Source: Kiloniella laminariae DSM 19542 (GTDB lineage: Bacteria; Pseudomonadota; Alphaproteobacteria; Kiloniellales; Kiloniellaceae). From it: 64,000 bases of DNA. The DNA is taken from the NCBI RefSeq assembly GCF_000374005.1, contig NZ_KB893134.1, positions 480,238 to 544,237 on the forward strand, written 5' to 3'. Of this stretch, positions 44,991-53,942 are shown piece after piece (within the stretch, counting starts at the first letter, position 1; each line of letters begins with the position of its first letter). Both the position numbers and the translations under genes were made by a program. Below the pieces are notes generated by a model, which was given only the letters and a program-made list of their open reading frames with translations, was not told the DNA's origin and searched no databases.

Positions 44991-45026
44991 AAGGCAGCAT
45001 CCGGTATCCGGATGCTGCCTTTTGTC
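44991..45026 (+). terminator. Terminator after rplT
   Basis: AAGGCAGCATCCGG and CCGGATGCTGCCTT pair perfectly around a three-base loop and are followed by TTTG. Confidence 0.9.
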
Positions 45027-45121
45027 TTGGTTGCCCAGATAACCCCGAAGCCTGTTTTCCCGGGCTGTTCCCTTGTTCTGCCCACCGCGTGTGGTGGGCT
45101 TCATGATGTTGTTAGCGCACA

Positions 45122-45511
45122 ATGTTCTCTCTCCGAACCTTTGTTTCCCTGCTGTTTGGCCTGTTTTTTCTGACAAGTTGTAATGAGGGTGAATATTCCC
45201 CTGATACTTTTGTCGTGCGGCAGAGAACGGTGGACGGGCAGACAATAGGAGATCTGGTTGAGGAACTTGCGGGGCGAAGCGGGAAAGTCACTTGGCTCTC
45301 CGAGCCTTGGGATGCTAAACAGTCTGAAGAGGTAATCCGGGTCACGGCAACGGTTCGAAAAGAACTGGACGGTATCGAGCGAGAGCTGATTTTGCTCTAT
45401 CGTTTTGACAAAATTTCCCGGGATATTGTCCTGGATCAAGTCCTGTTTGATGGCCGGATACAGAGTATTACCGGTGGTGCGATGGCCATGTTGGCGATGA
45501 AGCTTGAATAG
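45122..45511 (+). CDS. Small uncharacterised lipoprotein
   Basis: A 129-residue exported protein. Residues 1-20 are a lipoprotein signal peptide (hydrophobic LFGLFF) ending in lipobox LTSC with lipidated Cys20. The mature part has no recognised domain but looks like a compact alpha/beta fold (VRVTATVRKEL and ELILLYRFDK-like strands). It has no strong Shine-Dalgarno. It lies 39 bases before pheS in the same direction, so it may be co-transcribed with pheST, which is unusual. A hairpin GCCCACC/GGTGGGC sits upstream at 45080-45099. Confidence 0.8.
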   Translation: MFSLRTFVSLLFGLFFLTSCNEGEYSPDTFVVRQRTVDGQTIGDLVEELAGRSGKVTWLSEPWDAKQSEEVIRVTATVRKELDGIERELILLYRFDKISRDIVLDQVLFDGRIQSITGGAMAMLAMKLE

Positions 45512-45550
45512 AGATAGAGGGGGAATTCCCCCGCGACTGGAAGTAGTGGA

Positions 45551-46621
45551 ATGGAAAATCTGGAAGAACTCCGTGGTGCCTTGCTGCAGCGGGTAGAAGA
45601 AGCAGCCGACCTTGAGGCTCTTGACAATGTACGGGTACAGGCTCTGGGTAAAAAGGGCGAGATCACTCAGCGGATGAAAACCCTGGGTGGCCTTGATCCT
45701 GAAGCGAGAAAAGCTGCCGGGCAGGCCTTTAACCTGATCAAACAGGATGTGGCCGATGCCCTGGATCGTCGCAAGGAAATCCTGCATGAAGCGGCTTTGT
45801 CTGAACGTCTCGCCCGTGAGACTATTGACGTTTCCTTGCCTGCACGCCCGGTCACAATTGGAAAAATGCACCCGATCAGCCAGACACTGGAAGAGCTGGT
45901 GGCGATCTTTGGCGAGATGGGGTTCTCTGTCGCACAGGGGCCGCATATCGAGGATGATTTTCACAATTTCACGGCCCTGAATATTCCGCCAGAACATCCC
46001 GCACGTCAGGAGCTTGATACCTTCTATATGCCCGAACGGGAAGATGGTACCCGTTCGGTACTGCGAACCCATACATCTCCTGTGCAGATCCGGGCTATGC
46101 AGAAGACGACCCCGCCGATCCGGATTATCGCACCGGGCCGTACCTTCCGTGCTGATCACGATGCGACACACTCCCCGATGTTTCATCAGGTAGAGGGACT
46201 CGTGATCGATGAAAAAACCAATATGGGACATCTCAAGGGTGTTCTGATCGAATTCTGCCGGGCCTATTTCGGAGTAGAGGATCTGCCTCTGCGTTTCCGC
46301 CCGAGCTACTTCCCTTTCACAGAACCTTCTGCTGAAGTGGATATCGGCTGCAGTCGTGCAGACGGGCAACTGAAAATCGGGGCTGGTAATGACTGGCTCG
46401 AGATTCTCGGCAGCGGGATGATCAATCCGAAGGTTCTTGAAAACTGCGGCATTGATTCAACCAAATATCAGGGATTTGCCTTCGGGATCGGGATCGAGCG
46501 CCTGGCCATGCTCAAATACGGTATTCCCGATTTGCGGACTTTCTATGAAACAGATCTGCGCTGGATGAAACACTATGGGTTCCTGCCCATGGAAATGCCC
46601 AGCATGGTACGTGGTCTGTAA
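45551..46621 (+). CDS. pheS: Phenylalanyl-tRNA synthetase alpha subunit
   Basis: Catalytic subunit of the alpha2-beta2 enzyme that charges tRNA-Phe. The 356-residue protein has an N-terminal coiled coil that contacts tRNA (~1-95), then the class II core with motif 2 (RTFRADHDATHSPMFHQVEGL) and motif 3 (GFAFGIGIERLAML). GGAAGTAGTGGA precedes the ATG. pheT follows 15 bases downstream. Confidence 0.98.
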   Translation: MENLEELRGALLQRVEEAADLEALDNVRVQALGKKGEITQRMKTLGGLDPEARKAAGQAFNLIKQDVADALDRRKEILHEAALSERLARETIDVSLPARPVTIGKMHPISQTLEELVAIFGEMGFSVAQGPHIEDDFHNFTALNIPPEHPARQELDTFYMPEREDGTRSVLRTHTSPVQIRAMQKTTPPIRIIAPGRTFRADHDATHSPMFHQVEGLVIDEKTNMGHLKGVLIEFCRAYFGVEDLPLRFRPSYFPFTEPSAEVDIGCSRADGQLKIGAGNDWLEILGSGMINPKVLENCGIDSTKYQGFAFGIGIERLAMLKYGIPDLRTFYETDLRWMKHYGFLPMEMPSMVRGL

Positions 46622-46636
46622 GGAAGGATTGAGGTA

Positions 46637-49045
46637 ATGAAATTCACATTGAACTGGTTGAAAGATCACCTCGATACAGATGCTTCCCTTGAAGCGATTG
46701 TCGAAAAACTTTCTCTGATCGGCCTTGAAGTTGAAGGCGTAGAAAACAAGGCTGAAGAGCTGAAAGCCTTCAAGACAGCGCGCGTTGTCGAAGCGGTGCA
46801 ACATCCCAATGCGGATAGATTACGTGTCTGTCAGGTGGAGACTGCTGAGGGGACGAGCCAGGTGGTTTGTGGGGCCCCCAACGCCCGTACAGGTATGATT
46901 GGTGTGTTTGCGCCAGTTGGCAGCTTTGTGCCGGGGATCGATCTGTTGCTCAAGCCTGGCAAGTTGCGCGGGGAAGAGTCCAACGGAATGTTGGTTTCCG
47001 AGAGAGAAATGGGGCTTTCCGACGAACACGACGGTATTATTGATCTGCCTGATAATACCAAAATCGGCGTGCCGCTGGCGGAAATTCTTGGCCTTGATGA
47101 TCCGGTTATCGAAATTGCGATTACACCGAACCGCGGAGATTGTCTGGGGGTGCGTGGTGTGGCACGTGATCTGGCTGCGGCCGGGTTGGGTAAACTCAAG
47201 CCACTGAAAACTGAAAAACTTGCCGGAACCTTCAACAGCCCGATCAGCTGGAAGATTGATGCTGAAGTAGCAGACAAGGTACCCTATGTTGCCGGACGTT
47301 ATTTCAAAGGGCTGAAAAATGGCCCAAGCCCCAAATGGGTTCAGGATCGTCTGCGCGCGATTGGCAACCGTCCGATCTCGGCACTGGTTGATATCACCAA
47401 CTATGTTTCTTTTGATCTTGGCCGACCATTACACGTGTTTGATGCAGACAAGTTGTCTGGTGATCTGGTTATGCGTAATGCAAGGGATAACGAAGAATTC
47501 CTCGCCCTTGATGACGAAACCTACAAGCTTGCTGATGGCATGGTTGTCATCGGGGACAATACAGCTGTCCAGGGCATTGGCGGCGTTATGGGCGGCCTGA
47601 ATTCAGGCTGCAGCGAGACAACCAGCAACATGTTCCTGGAAGTAGCCCTGTTTGATCCGGTTTCTGTTGCGGTCACCGGGCGCAAGACCGGAATTAATTC
47701 CGATGCGCGCTATCGTTTCGAGCGCAGTGTTGATTCCGCTTCGGCTGACTGGGGTATTGATGTTGCGACCCGGATGGTGCTTGATCTTTGTGGTGGTGAG
47801 GTAAGTAGCCTGACCTCTGCAGGTGAAATCCCTTCTGCCAAACGTGTTCTTGAGTTGCGTCCGGAACGGGTCGAACAGCTTTGCGGTGTTGCGATCGCCA
47901 AGGAAAAACAGGTCGAAATTCTCTCCGTCCTCGGCTTCGAGGTCGAGGAAAAGGATACTGTTCTCTCGGTTGCGGTGCCAAGCTGGCGCAATGATGTGGA
48001 GATGGAAGCCTGTCTGGTTGAGGAGGTTCTTCGTATCCATGGGTACGAGAATATTCCCGAACTGCAGATGTCGAGTGATCACTATCTGCCACAGGGTGTT
48101 CTGACCCTGGCCCAGCGCAGAGTTTCAAATGCGCGGACGGCCTTGTGCTGGCGCGGGCTTGACGAGGCCGTTACCTTCTCTTTCGTGTCCCGTGCGCAGG
48201 CTGATCTTTTTGGCTCTGTCCCTGATTGTTTGCGGGTGGCCAACCCGATCTCGACAGATCTGGACACCATGCGTCCCTCTGTCCTGCCGACGCTTTTGGC
48301 TGCTGCGGCAAAGAATACAGACCGTGGGTATAGCGATAATGCCCTGTTTGAAGTCGGACCACAGTATCAGGATGATACAGCAAAAGGGCAGCTGGAAATG
48401 GCCTCTGGCCTGCGCTCGGGCAAGGCTTCAGAACGGCATTGGGAAAACGCACCGCGCCCGGTTGATCTTTTCGATGCCAAGGGGGATGCGCTTGCCGCAC
48501 TCTCAGCTGCAGGGGCCCCGGTAGACAATCTTCAGGTCTTTACAACAGCGCCTTCCCACTACCACCCCGGTCGTTCAGGAGCTTTGGGGTTGGGTCCGAC
48601 GAATGTGCTGGCCTATTTTGGGGAATTGCATCCTCGGGTTCTTGGAGCCATGGATATCAAAGGCCCGGTTGTGGCATTTGAAGTCTTCCTCGAGAAGATT
48701 CCCCAGCCCAAGGTTAAAAAGGGCGAGTCCAGCAATATCAAGCCGGCCCTGGTCCTGTCTGCCTTCCAGCCGGTCGAACGTGATTTTGCTTTCCTTGTGG
48801 ATGATACTGTTGAGGCAGGAAGGTTGCTTCGGGCGGTAATCGGTGCAGACAAGAACCTGATCAGCAATGCTGTTCTGTTTGATATCTATACCGGAAAGGG
48901 TGTTGAAGAGGGGAAAAAATCCCTGGCGGTAACGGTTACTCTACAGCCAAAGGATCATACCCTGACAGATGAGGAAATTGATGCGGTTTCCCAGAAAGTT
49001 CTGGCTCAGGCGATGAAGGCGACAGGGGCGGTCCTGCGCAGCTAA
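46637..49045 (+). CDS. pheT: Phenylalanyl-tRNA synthetase beta subunit
   Basis: Large subunit carrying tRNA recognition and editing. The 802 residues have the N-terminal tRNA-binding OB fold (~40-150, VVEAVQHPNADRLRVCQVET), the B3/B4 editing domain, the B5 DNA-binding-like fold, the catalytic-like core and the C-terminal ferredoxin-like anticodon domain (PALVLSAFQPVERDFAFLVD). GATTGAGGTA precedes the ATG. It forms an operon with pheS and is followed by a strong terminator; ihfA, its usual neighbour in enterics, is absent. Confidence 0.98.
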   Translation: MKFTLNWLKDHLDTDASLEAIVEKLSLIGLEVEGVENKAEELKAFKTARVVEAVQHPNADRLRVCQVETAEGTSQVVCGAPNARTGMIGVFAPVGSFVPGIDLLLKPGKLRGEESNGMLVSEREMGLSDEHDGIIDLPDNTKIGVPLAEILGLDDPVIEIAITPNRGDCLGVRGVARDLAAAGLGKLKPLKTEKLAGTFNSPISWKIDAEVADKVPYVAGRYFKGLKNGPSPKWVQDRLRAIGNRPISALVDITNYVSFDLGRPLHVFDADKLSGDLVMRNARDNEEFLALDDETYKLADGMVVIGDNTAVQGIGGVMGGLNSGCSETTSNMFLEVALFDPVSVAVTGRKTGINSDARYRFERSVDSASADWGIDVATRMVLDLCGGEVSSLTSAGEIPSAKRVLELRPERVEQLCGVAIAKEKQVEILSVLGFEVEEKDTVLSVAVPSWRNDVEMEACLVEEVLRIHGYENIPELQMSSDHYLPQGVLTLAQRRVSNARTALCWRGLDEAVTFSFVSRAQADLFGSVPDCLRVANPISTDLDTMRPSVLPTLLAAAAKNTDRGYSDNALFEVGPQYQDDTAKGQLEMASGLRSGKASERHWENAPRPVDLFDAKGDALAALSAAGAPVDNLQVFTTAPSHYHPGRSGALGLGPTNVLAYFGELHPRVLGAMDIKGPVVAFEVFLEKIPQPKVKKGESSNIKPALVLSAFQPVERDFAFLVDDTVEAGRLLRAVIGADKNLISNAVLFDIYTGKGVEEGKKSLAVTVTLQPKDHTLTDEEIDAVSQKVLAQAMKATGAVLRS

Positions 49046-49077
49046 GCCGATAGTCCGGCAGAATTTGTCGAGTAGGA

Positions 49078-49113
49078 AAGCCCCGGTTGTGATGAACAGC
49101 CGGGGCTTTTATT
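49078..49113 (+). terminator. Terminator after pheT
   Basis: AAAGCCCCGG and CCGGGGCTTTT pair around a ~13-base loop, with TTTATTT following. Confidence 0.85.
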
Positions 49114-49312
49114 TCCTATGGTCGATCACAATTGCGCGATTGAGGATAGGCGACAAACTAACGGTTTGAACTTTAAGTTGTTATTGAATTTCTTCCGATG
49201 AGACGAGGATCATTTCGGCTTTGCTGTTCCTGTGAGCAGAGGCTCATAAGTGTGTTATACTATTTGTGACTAACCAGGGGGTGATCTGGGGGAACGTCGC
49301 TAGGAGACACTT

Positions 49313-49954
49313 ATGTCATTACCTGCAAAAGACTTATCTCACCAGAGTACGGTCCGTGAAGCTGTCGGCGTTTTTCATACAGCAAAAGAACTGGAAGCAG
49401 CTGTTGATGCCCTCTTGAGTGCCGGTTTTGACCGCTCTGAGCTTAGTTTGTTGGCGAGTGAGAACTCTGTAAATGAAAAACTGGGTCATCGCTATAGTTC
49501 GGTCGCTGAGCTGGAGGATGATCCTGATGTCCCCAGAACCGCCTATGTGGAACAGGATTCAATCGTGGAAGGCAAGACGGCACTGATTGGTGGTCTGGCC
49601 TATATTGGGGCCGTGGTCGCGGCCGCGCCTGTTGTTGCTTCTGGAGGTTCTCTGGCTGTTGCGATAATTGGTGCTGTTCTTGCTGGTGGCTCGGCGGGTA
49701 TTTTTGGCACCTTTGTTGCCGAGTGGATCGGCCATAAACATGCCCAGGACATAGAAAGCCAGCTCGAACATGGTGGTTTGTTGCTGTGGGTAACACTCAG
49801 GGATGCTGCCCACGAAGAAAAGGCACTGGCTATTCTGGCCGCGCAGGGAGCAGCGGATGTCCATTGTCACGATCTTCCCGCCCCGGATGATCCTGCTGAC
49901 AATCCCCTGTCAGGTGTCACAGTGGATCCTTTCTTGCCCGGCGCCACCATCTGA
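49313..49954 (+). CDS. Uncharacterised protein with glycine-zipper membrane segment
   Basis: A 213-residue protein. Residues ~17-60 resemble the small alpha/beta stress-protein domain seen in general-stress 17M-like proteins (VREAVGVFHTAKELEAAVDALLSAGFD). Residues ~88-135 are hydrophobic and rich in Gly/Ala (AIIGAVLAGGSAGIFGTFVA), a glycine-zipper pattern suited to helix packing in membranes. The C-terminal part (LLLWVTLRDAAHEEKALAIL) looks like a second copy of the first fold. TAGGAGACACTT precedes the ATG, and TATACT at 49256-49261 is a possible -10. Function is unknown. Confidence 0.8.
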   Translation: MSLPAKDLSHQSTVREAVGVFHTAKELEAAVDALLSAGFDRSELSLLASENSVNEKLGHRYSSVAELEDDPDVPRTAYVEQDSIVEGKTALIGGLAYIGAVVAAAPVVASGGSLAVAIIGAVLAGGSAGIFGTFVAEWIGHKHAQDIESQLEHGGLLLWVTLRDAAHEEKALAILAAQGAADVHCHDLPAPDDPADNPLSGVTVDPFLPGATI

Positions 49955-50195
49955 CTGATATCACGCGGAATAGCAGGCAGTGGAAGAGCTATGTGACCTC
50001 TTCTGGCAGGGCCGTATTTTCAAACACGTCTCATGTGAAAAATCGTGCAGTATCAACGCTGTCTGAATTTGGGATATTTTTCCTCTCGGCAAAATATTCC
50101 TGTGAATGATTATGGTAACTCGTTGATTTATATCTGTTATAAAATGGTCTGAAACTTGCTTTGCACTGTTAAATCGTTTTGCAAGGTGGGTTGGT

Positions 50196-50948
50196 GTGAG
50201 TGTGAATCTCGATGTCGTTTCTTTGAGCAGTGTATCTGGTTATGGAAGCCAGGGGCTTGGTGCTCCCGTTCCCACGCCGGATACGTCTGTTTCCGGACAG
50301 ACAAACAAAGCTGCAGAAGACAAGGGGAAAGAAGATCGCTTTTCCTCGGCCTTTAAAATCACGCTTTCCGAAGAAGCCAAAGCCCTGATTGCGCGAATGG
50401 AGGGGGCTGTCAGGCAACCTGGTGATGTTCGCTTTGAAGATCTTTCTGCCGAAGAACAGAGCAGGGTTCGCTCTCTGGAACAGCAGTTAAGCCAGATTTA
50501 TGGAACTTTACCTAACCGCAAACTGGATGAAGAGCAGAAAGCTGCTGTGGGCGAGATCCATGTGGAATTAAACGAATTGCTCGGGTTTCGACCAAAGGTC
50601 ATAGACCCTTCGCATCATACCCTGGTACAGCGTCTGGAGCAGGAAGCAGACAGACTGTTATCTGATCCGGCAAAGCTGCTTTCGGAAACTGAAGAACGTC
50701 AGTTGGCCGTGATTTATTCTCATCTGGAGAGTTTGCAGGGGGTTTCCTCTGTCAGCTATCAGACTCCCGAACATCTGTCGGAAGAGGTTGCCAGTCTGCA
50801 ATCGCGGCTTGACCAGATCTATGGCATTAGTGAAATCAAGTTGCCAAATTCTGATGAAATGAAACAAGCGACCCAGATCTTCAAGGATCTGGCAGGCATC
50901 TATGACGGTGCATTCAAACGGATGATGAAGCTGGACGGTCCAGAATAA
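50196..50948 (+). CDS. Uncharacterised helical-repeat protein (GTG start)
   Basis: A 250-residue soluble protein that I cannot assign. After a Gly/Ser/Pro-rich N-terminus (~1-50) it consists of amphipathic helices with a recurring L-x-x-x-L-x-x-I-Y-G motif: LEQQLSQIYGTLP (94-106), LQSRLDQIYGISE (201-213) and IFKDLAGIYDGAF (228-240), with weaker copies near 123 and 173. It is very acidic and has no Cys. GTG follows AAGGTGGGTTGGT. It is convergent with a CHASE4 histidine kinase. A protein-protein interaction role is a guess. Confidence 0.75.
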   Translation: MSVNLDVVSLSSVSGYGSQGLGAPVPTPDTSVSGQTNKAAEDKGKEDRFSSAFKITLSEEAKALIARMEGAVRQPGDVRFEDLSAEEQSRVRSLEQQLSQIYGTLPNRKLDEEQKAAVGEIHVELNELLGFRPKVIDPSHHTLVQRLEQEADRLLSDPAKLLSETEERQLAVIYSHLESLQGVSSVSYQTPEHLSEEVASLQSRLDQIYGISEIKLPNSDEMKQATQIFKDLAGIYDGAFKRMMKLDGPE

Positions 50949-51007
50949 TTCCCTGAAACTTCCTTCTGCAATTTTTCCCCTGTCTTTATCGGTATCGAGA
51001 AGAGGAC

Positions 51008-53236
51008 TTAAAAGGGGGAGCTTACATTTGGCCTTTTCGATGAGTGGCTATTGGAAAATTCACTTTTAATCTGTTCCATGCTCTCATGATCCGGGGATGG
51101 CAGCTGTAAGGGGAGGGTGATGGTGACCGTTGTTCCCTCTCCAAACTTGCTCTCTATCCTGAAGGTGCCGTGATGCAGGGTGACAAGGCTCTTCGTGATA
51201 TAGAGACCAAGGCCGGTGCCCTCGTGTTTTTTACGTAAAGTACTTTCTCCTTGATAAAATGGGGAGCCGACGAGAGGGAGTTGATGTTCAGGAATGCCGA
51301 GGCCAAAATCTGTAACCGTTATTTTTAACTCGTCTTTTGCCGTTTCTACGGCCTTGAAGAGGACTCTGGAGCCGGTGTGGGAAAACTTGATTGCATTTGC
51401 GATGATATTCAGCAGGATCTGCAACAGGGCTCGATGATCTGCCGGGATCGGTGACAGGGAATTCGAGATTTCTGTCTCAACCTGTAATGAGCGGTTTTCT
51501 GCCCTGGGGGCGAGCATACGTATTGCCGAAGCCGCGACTTCGGCGAAATTGATATCCTCCATTTCCAGAAGATAGCCCCCAGCCTCGATCTTTGAAATGT
51601 CCAGAATATCCGAGATTAAACTGAGAAGATGTGTGCCGCTGTTATAGATATCTTCCGAGTATCCCTTGTACTGTTGCTGTTCTATAGGGCCAAACATTTC
51701 ATTCCGCATCAGATCTGAAAAGCCGATAATAGCGTTCAGAGGCGTTCTCAGTTCATGGCTCATGTTGGCAAGAAACTCGGATTTTGCCTGATTGGCCGCT
51801 TCAGCCTCTTCCTTGGCACTGATCAGATGTGTTTCAATCTGGCGTCGTTCCCGTATTTCGAACAGGAGGGACAGCAGGTGTGTGACCGAGGCGGTGAAAC
51901 TGATTTCCTCAAGCGGCCAGTTGTAGGTTTTGCGTGTCCTCTCAACAGAAATAATGCCGATCAGTTCATTGTTCTGAAACAGTCCGGCATCGAGAATAGA
52001 CTGTATGTTGTATTCTTTTAGATAAAGATCCAGAAAGCCAGTCATCTTGCTGTTGGACAGGCAATCTTCTTCAGCAAGAATTCTTTTCTGCTGCATAAGC
52101 TGGTAATAGTCCTCACAGCCTGCAACGGGAATGGTTGATGGGGGGGAGCTATGCCTGTCTTCATCTGCTTCGTAGACATTGTGGCACTCCAGCTGCTGTT
52201 TTTCTTGATTGAGAAACCAGATTGAGGTCCGGTCTGAGCGCAGGGTAAGGCAGACTGTTTTTGTCACCTCCATTAAAGCCCGGTCATCATTGTTCTGGTA
52301 GAAAATATTGTTCTGGACCAGGGATTTAAGTGCATTTATCTGTTGCTCGTTCCGCAGTTTTAACAGCTGTTGCCTTTCGTGATCTCGCGAAAATATACCC
52401 AGAATGGAGTTGCCTCTCCGGAAGATCAGAAGGCAGAGAATAACGGCGAGGACAAGTGCTCCGGCTGTCCAGTATAAACTTTTGTGCAGAAGAATGGTTC
52501 CGGGCAGATCAAGATGCCAGTCCAGAATGCCAATTACCTGGCCACTGGAATCCGCCATGATGAAGCCATTCGTGATTGTATTTTTATGATCTGCTGTGAA
52601 GTGAAAATCGTGTAATCCAAGGAACGTGACGAGGTCGCTTTCTGGCGAGAGATCTATTTCCTTGAGTAACACCAGGTATCCTCTGGGGGTTTCCGGATTG
52701 GTGAAATCAATTTCCCGAGTATCAGAGGTAATTAGATTCAATCCGACCATGTAGAGCTGATTCTCTATTTCAAGAAAATCGGAAATCTGGCGGGTCTCTT
52801 CTGACAGGTTTTTTGTTTCGAGAAAAAGCTTGTCCAAACTTTCTGAAAAGGCTGTGGTTGCGAAAAGGGGTGAGTTTTGAAAACCGACAGATTGAAAGAT
52901 TTTTTTGCCCTGGGCATCCAGGACCAGAGAGCCGGAAATTTCGAATGTCTGTTCGAGATATTCGCCGATATTGTTTTTTGCCCATTCCGGATCAAGCTTC
53001 ATGACCAGCTTTGAATAGGAATCGTCCCAATAGCTGTAGTCGTAGGTAAGGCGTTTATGGGATAGAAGATTTTTTTGAAGAGAGGCCTTTACCAGTCGAA
53101 TATAATCCTGACGGGTTATTTCGTCCTGCTGGTTCGCACTATAAAAAACGACACTGAATACAATGGTTATGAATAAGCCAACCAGAAGTAGAATCTGGAA
53201 GAAAATTCCGTATATGAGACGCCGGTAATGATCCAT
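51008..53236 (-). CDS. Membrane histidine kinase with CHASE4 and GAF domains
   Basis: A 742-residue sensor kinase. TM1 (~8-31), then a periplasmic CHASE4 domain (YDYSYWDDSYSKLV motif near residue 65), TM2 (~246-265, LYWTAGALVLAVILCLLIF), a GAF-like domain (~310-470, VTKTVCLTLRSDRTSIWFL), HisKA with His494 (NMSHELRTPLNAIIGFSDL) and HATPase_c (LLNIIANAIKFS, TDFGLGIPE, GTGLGLYI). No receiver domain or partner regulator is present, so it is an orphan. The H-box region resembles the soluble kinase at 10.5 kb. The ligand is unknown. Confidence 0.93.
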   Translation of the reverse strand: MDHYRRLIYGIFFQILLLVGLFITIVFSVVFYSANQQDEITRQDYIRLVKASLQKNLLSHKRLTYDYSYWDDSYSKLVMKLDPEWAKNNIGEYLEQTFEISGSLVLDAQGKKIFQSVGFQNSPLFATTAFSESLDKLFLETKNLSEETRQISDFLEIENQLYMVGLNLITSDTREIDFTNPETPRGYLVLLKEIDLSPESDLVTFLGLHDFHFTADHKNTITNGFIMADSSGQVIGILDWHLDLPGTILLHKSLYWTAGALVLAVILCLLIFRRGNSILGIFSRDHERQQLLKLRNEQQINALKSLVQNNIFYQNNDDRALMEVTKTVCLTLRSDRTSIWFLNQEKQQLECHNVYEADEDRHSSPPSTIPVAGCEDYYQLMQQKRILAEEDCLSNSKMTGFLDLYLKEYNIQSILDAGLFQNNELIGIISVERTRKTYNWPLEEISFTASVTHLLSLLFEIRERRQIETHLISAKEEAEAANQAKSEFLANMSHELRTPLNAIIGFSDLMRNEMFGPIEQQQYKGYSEDIYNSGTHLLSLISDILDISKIEAGGYLLEMEDINFAEVAASAIRMLAPRAENRSLQVETEISNSLSPIPADHRALLQILLNIIANAIKFSHTGSRVLFKAVETAKDELKITVTDFGLGIPEHQLPLVGSPFYQGESTLRKKHEGTGLGLYITKSLVTLHHGTFRIESKFGEGTTVTITLPLQLPSPDHESMEQIKSEFSNSHSSKRPNVSSPF

Positions 53237-53326
53237 AAATTTTAACCTTGGTCAGTCCCTTTTAATAACTATAACAGAGATTGGTGTTTATCGGGGTCCC
53301 TGCTGGTATGAGAAGTCGTGAGGAGC

Positions 53327-53932
53327 CTAAGCGACTTTTTCTTCCATGAAAAAATCAAGTGATCGCCAGCGTATCCTCCAGTTTTTTCTGTTCTGTCGTA
53401 TCTTGTATTCGAATAGCTTGTGGTCTCTGAAATGAGGCGACGGCCTGACTTTCATCTGGAACAGATCGGTTAGACCGAAAGGTGACAGGAGTTCAATCTG
53501 CCCGGCATTATTAATCCGGGCAGCGATGGCAGTTGCTGTTTCCGGCCAGTGTCTGAGAGCATCTGAACAGTCCAGATAAGGTCGATCACGATTGACCAGA
53601 TGCATTCGGGCCTGATTTTTTACGGACCACTTCCCCAGTCCTGTCTTGCTCTCGGGCAGTTGTTGTTGCAGTCGATTCTCGATTTCCCGCTCGGTTTTTT
53701 GCCGGGTGTCCTGGGGGGAAAAATAGATAACATCCAAATCGTTACAAAGTGGAGATTCTTCTATTCCCGACAGGGCATCCCAAACAGAATTGCGGATAGC
53801 CCCAGCTGCGACCCAGCCCTGGGGGAAGACGATATGCAGGCATTCGAGCACCTGTCGATGAAGCTGGCTTTCTCGCAGGTGTTGAAGCAGTATTTCCCTG
53901 TAACGGGCTTCTTCTTCTGTTGTCTTGGTCAT
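53327..53932 (-). CDS. Nucleotidyltransferase-like protein (NTP_transf_6/DUF925 type)
   Basis: A 201-residue protein with nucleotidyltransferase-superfamily features: VAAGAIRNSVWDALSG, then the Asp pair in NDLDVIYFSP, then LGKWSVKNQARMH. These match the NTP_transf_6 family (conserved in bacteria, uncharacterised). The longer frame up to 54070 overlaps the upstream gene, and ATG 53932 begins the conserved part. It starts 10 bases after the HerA-like gene, so the two probably form an operon. Substrate is unknown. Confidence 0.82.
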   Translation of the reverse strand: MTKTTEEEARYREILLQHLRESQLHRQVLECLHIVFPQGWVAAGAIRNSVWDALSGIEESPLCNDLDVIYFSPQDTRQKTEREIENRLQQQLPESKTGLGKWSVKNQARMHLVNRDRPYLDCSDALRHWPETATAIAARINNAGQIELLSPFGLTDLFQMKVRPSPHFRDHKLFEYKIRQNRKNWRIRWRSLDFFMEEKVA

Positions 53933-53942
53933 CGGCCGTGTC

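Noticed and set aside
45101..46369. 422-codon minus-strand frame opposite pheS
   Set aside because: It is antisense to a clear pheS gene; its residue pattern is a mirror of the synthetase codons, with no recognisable domain.
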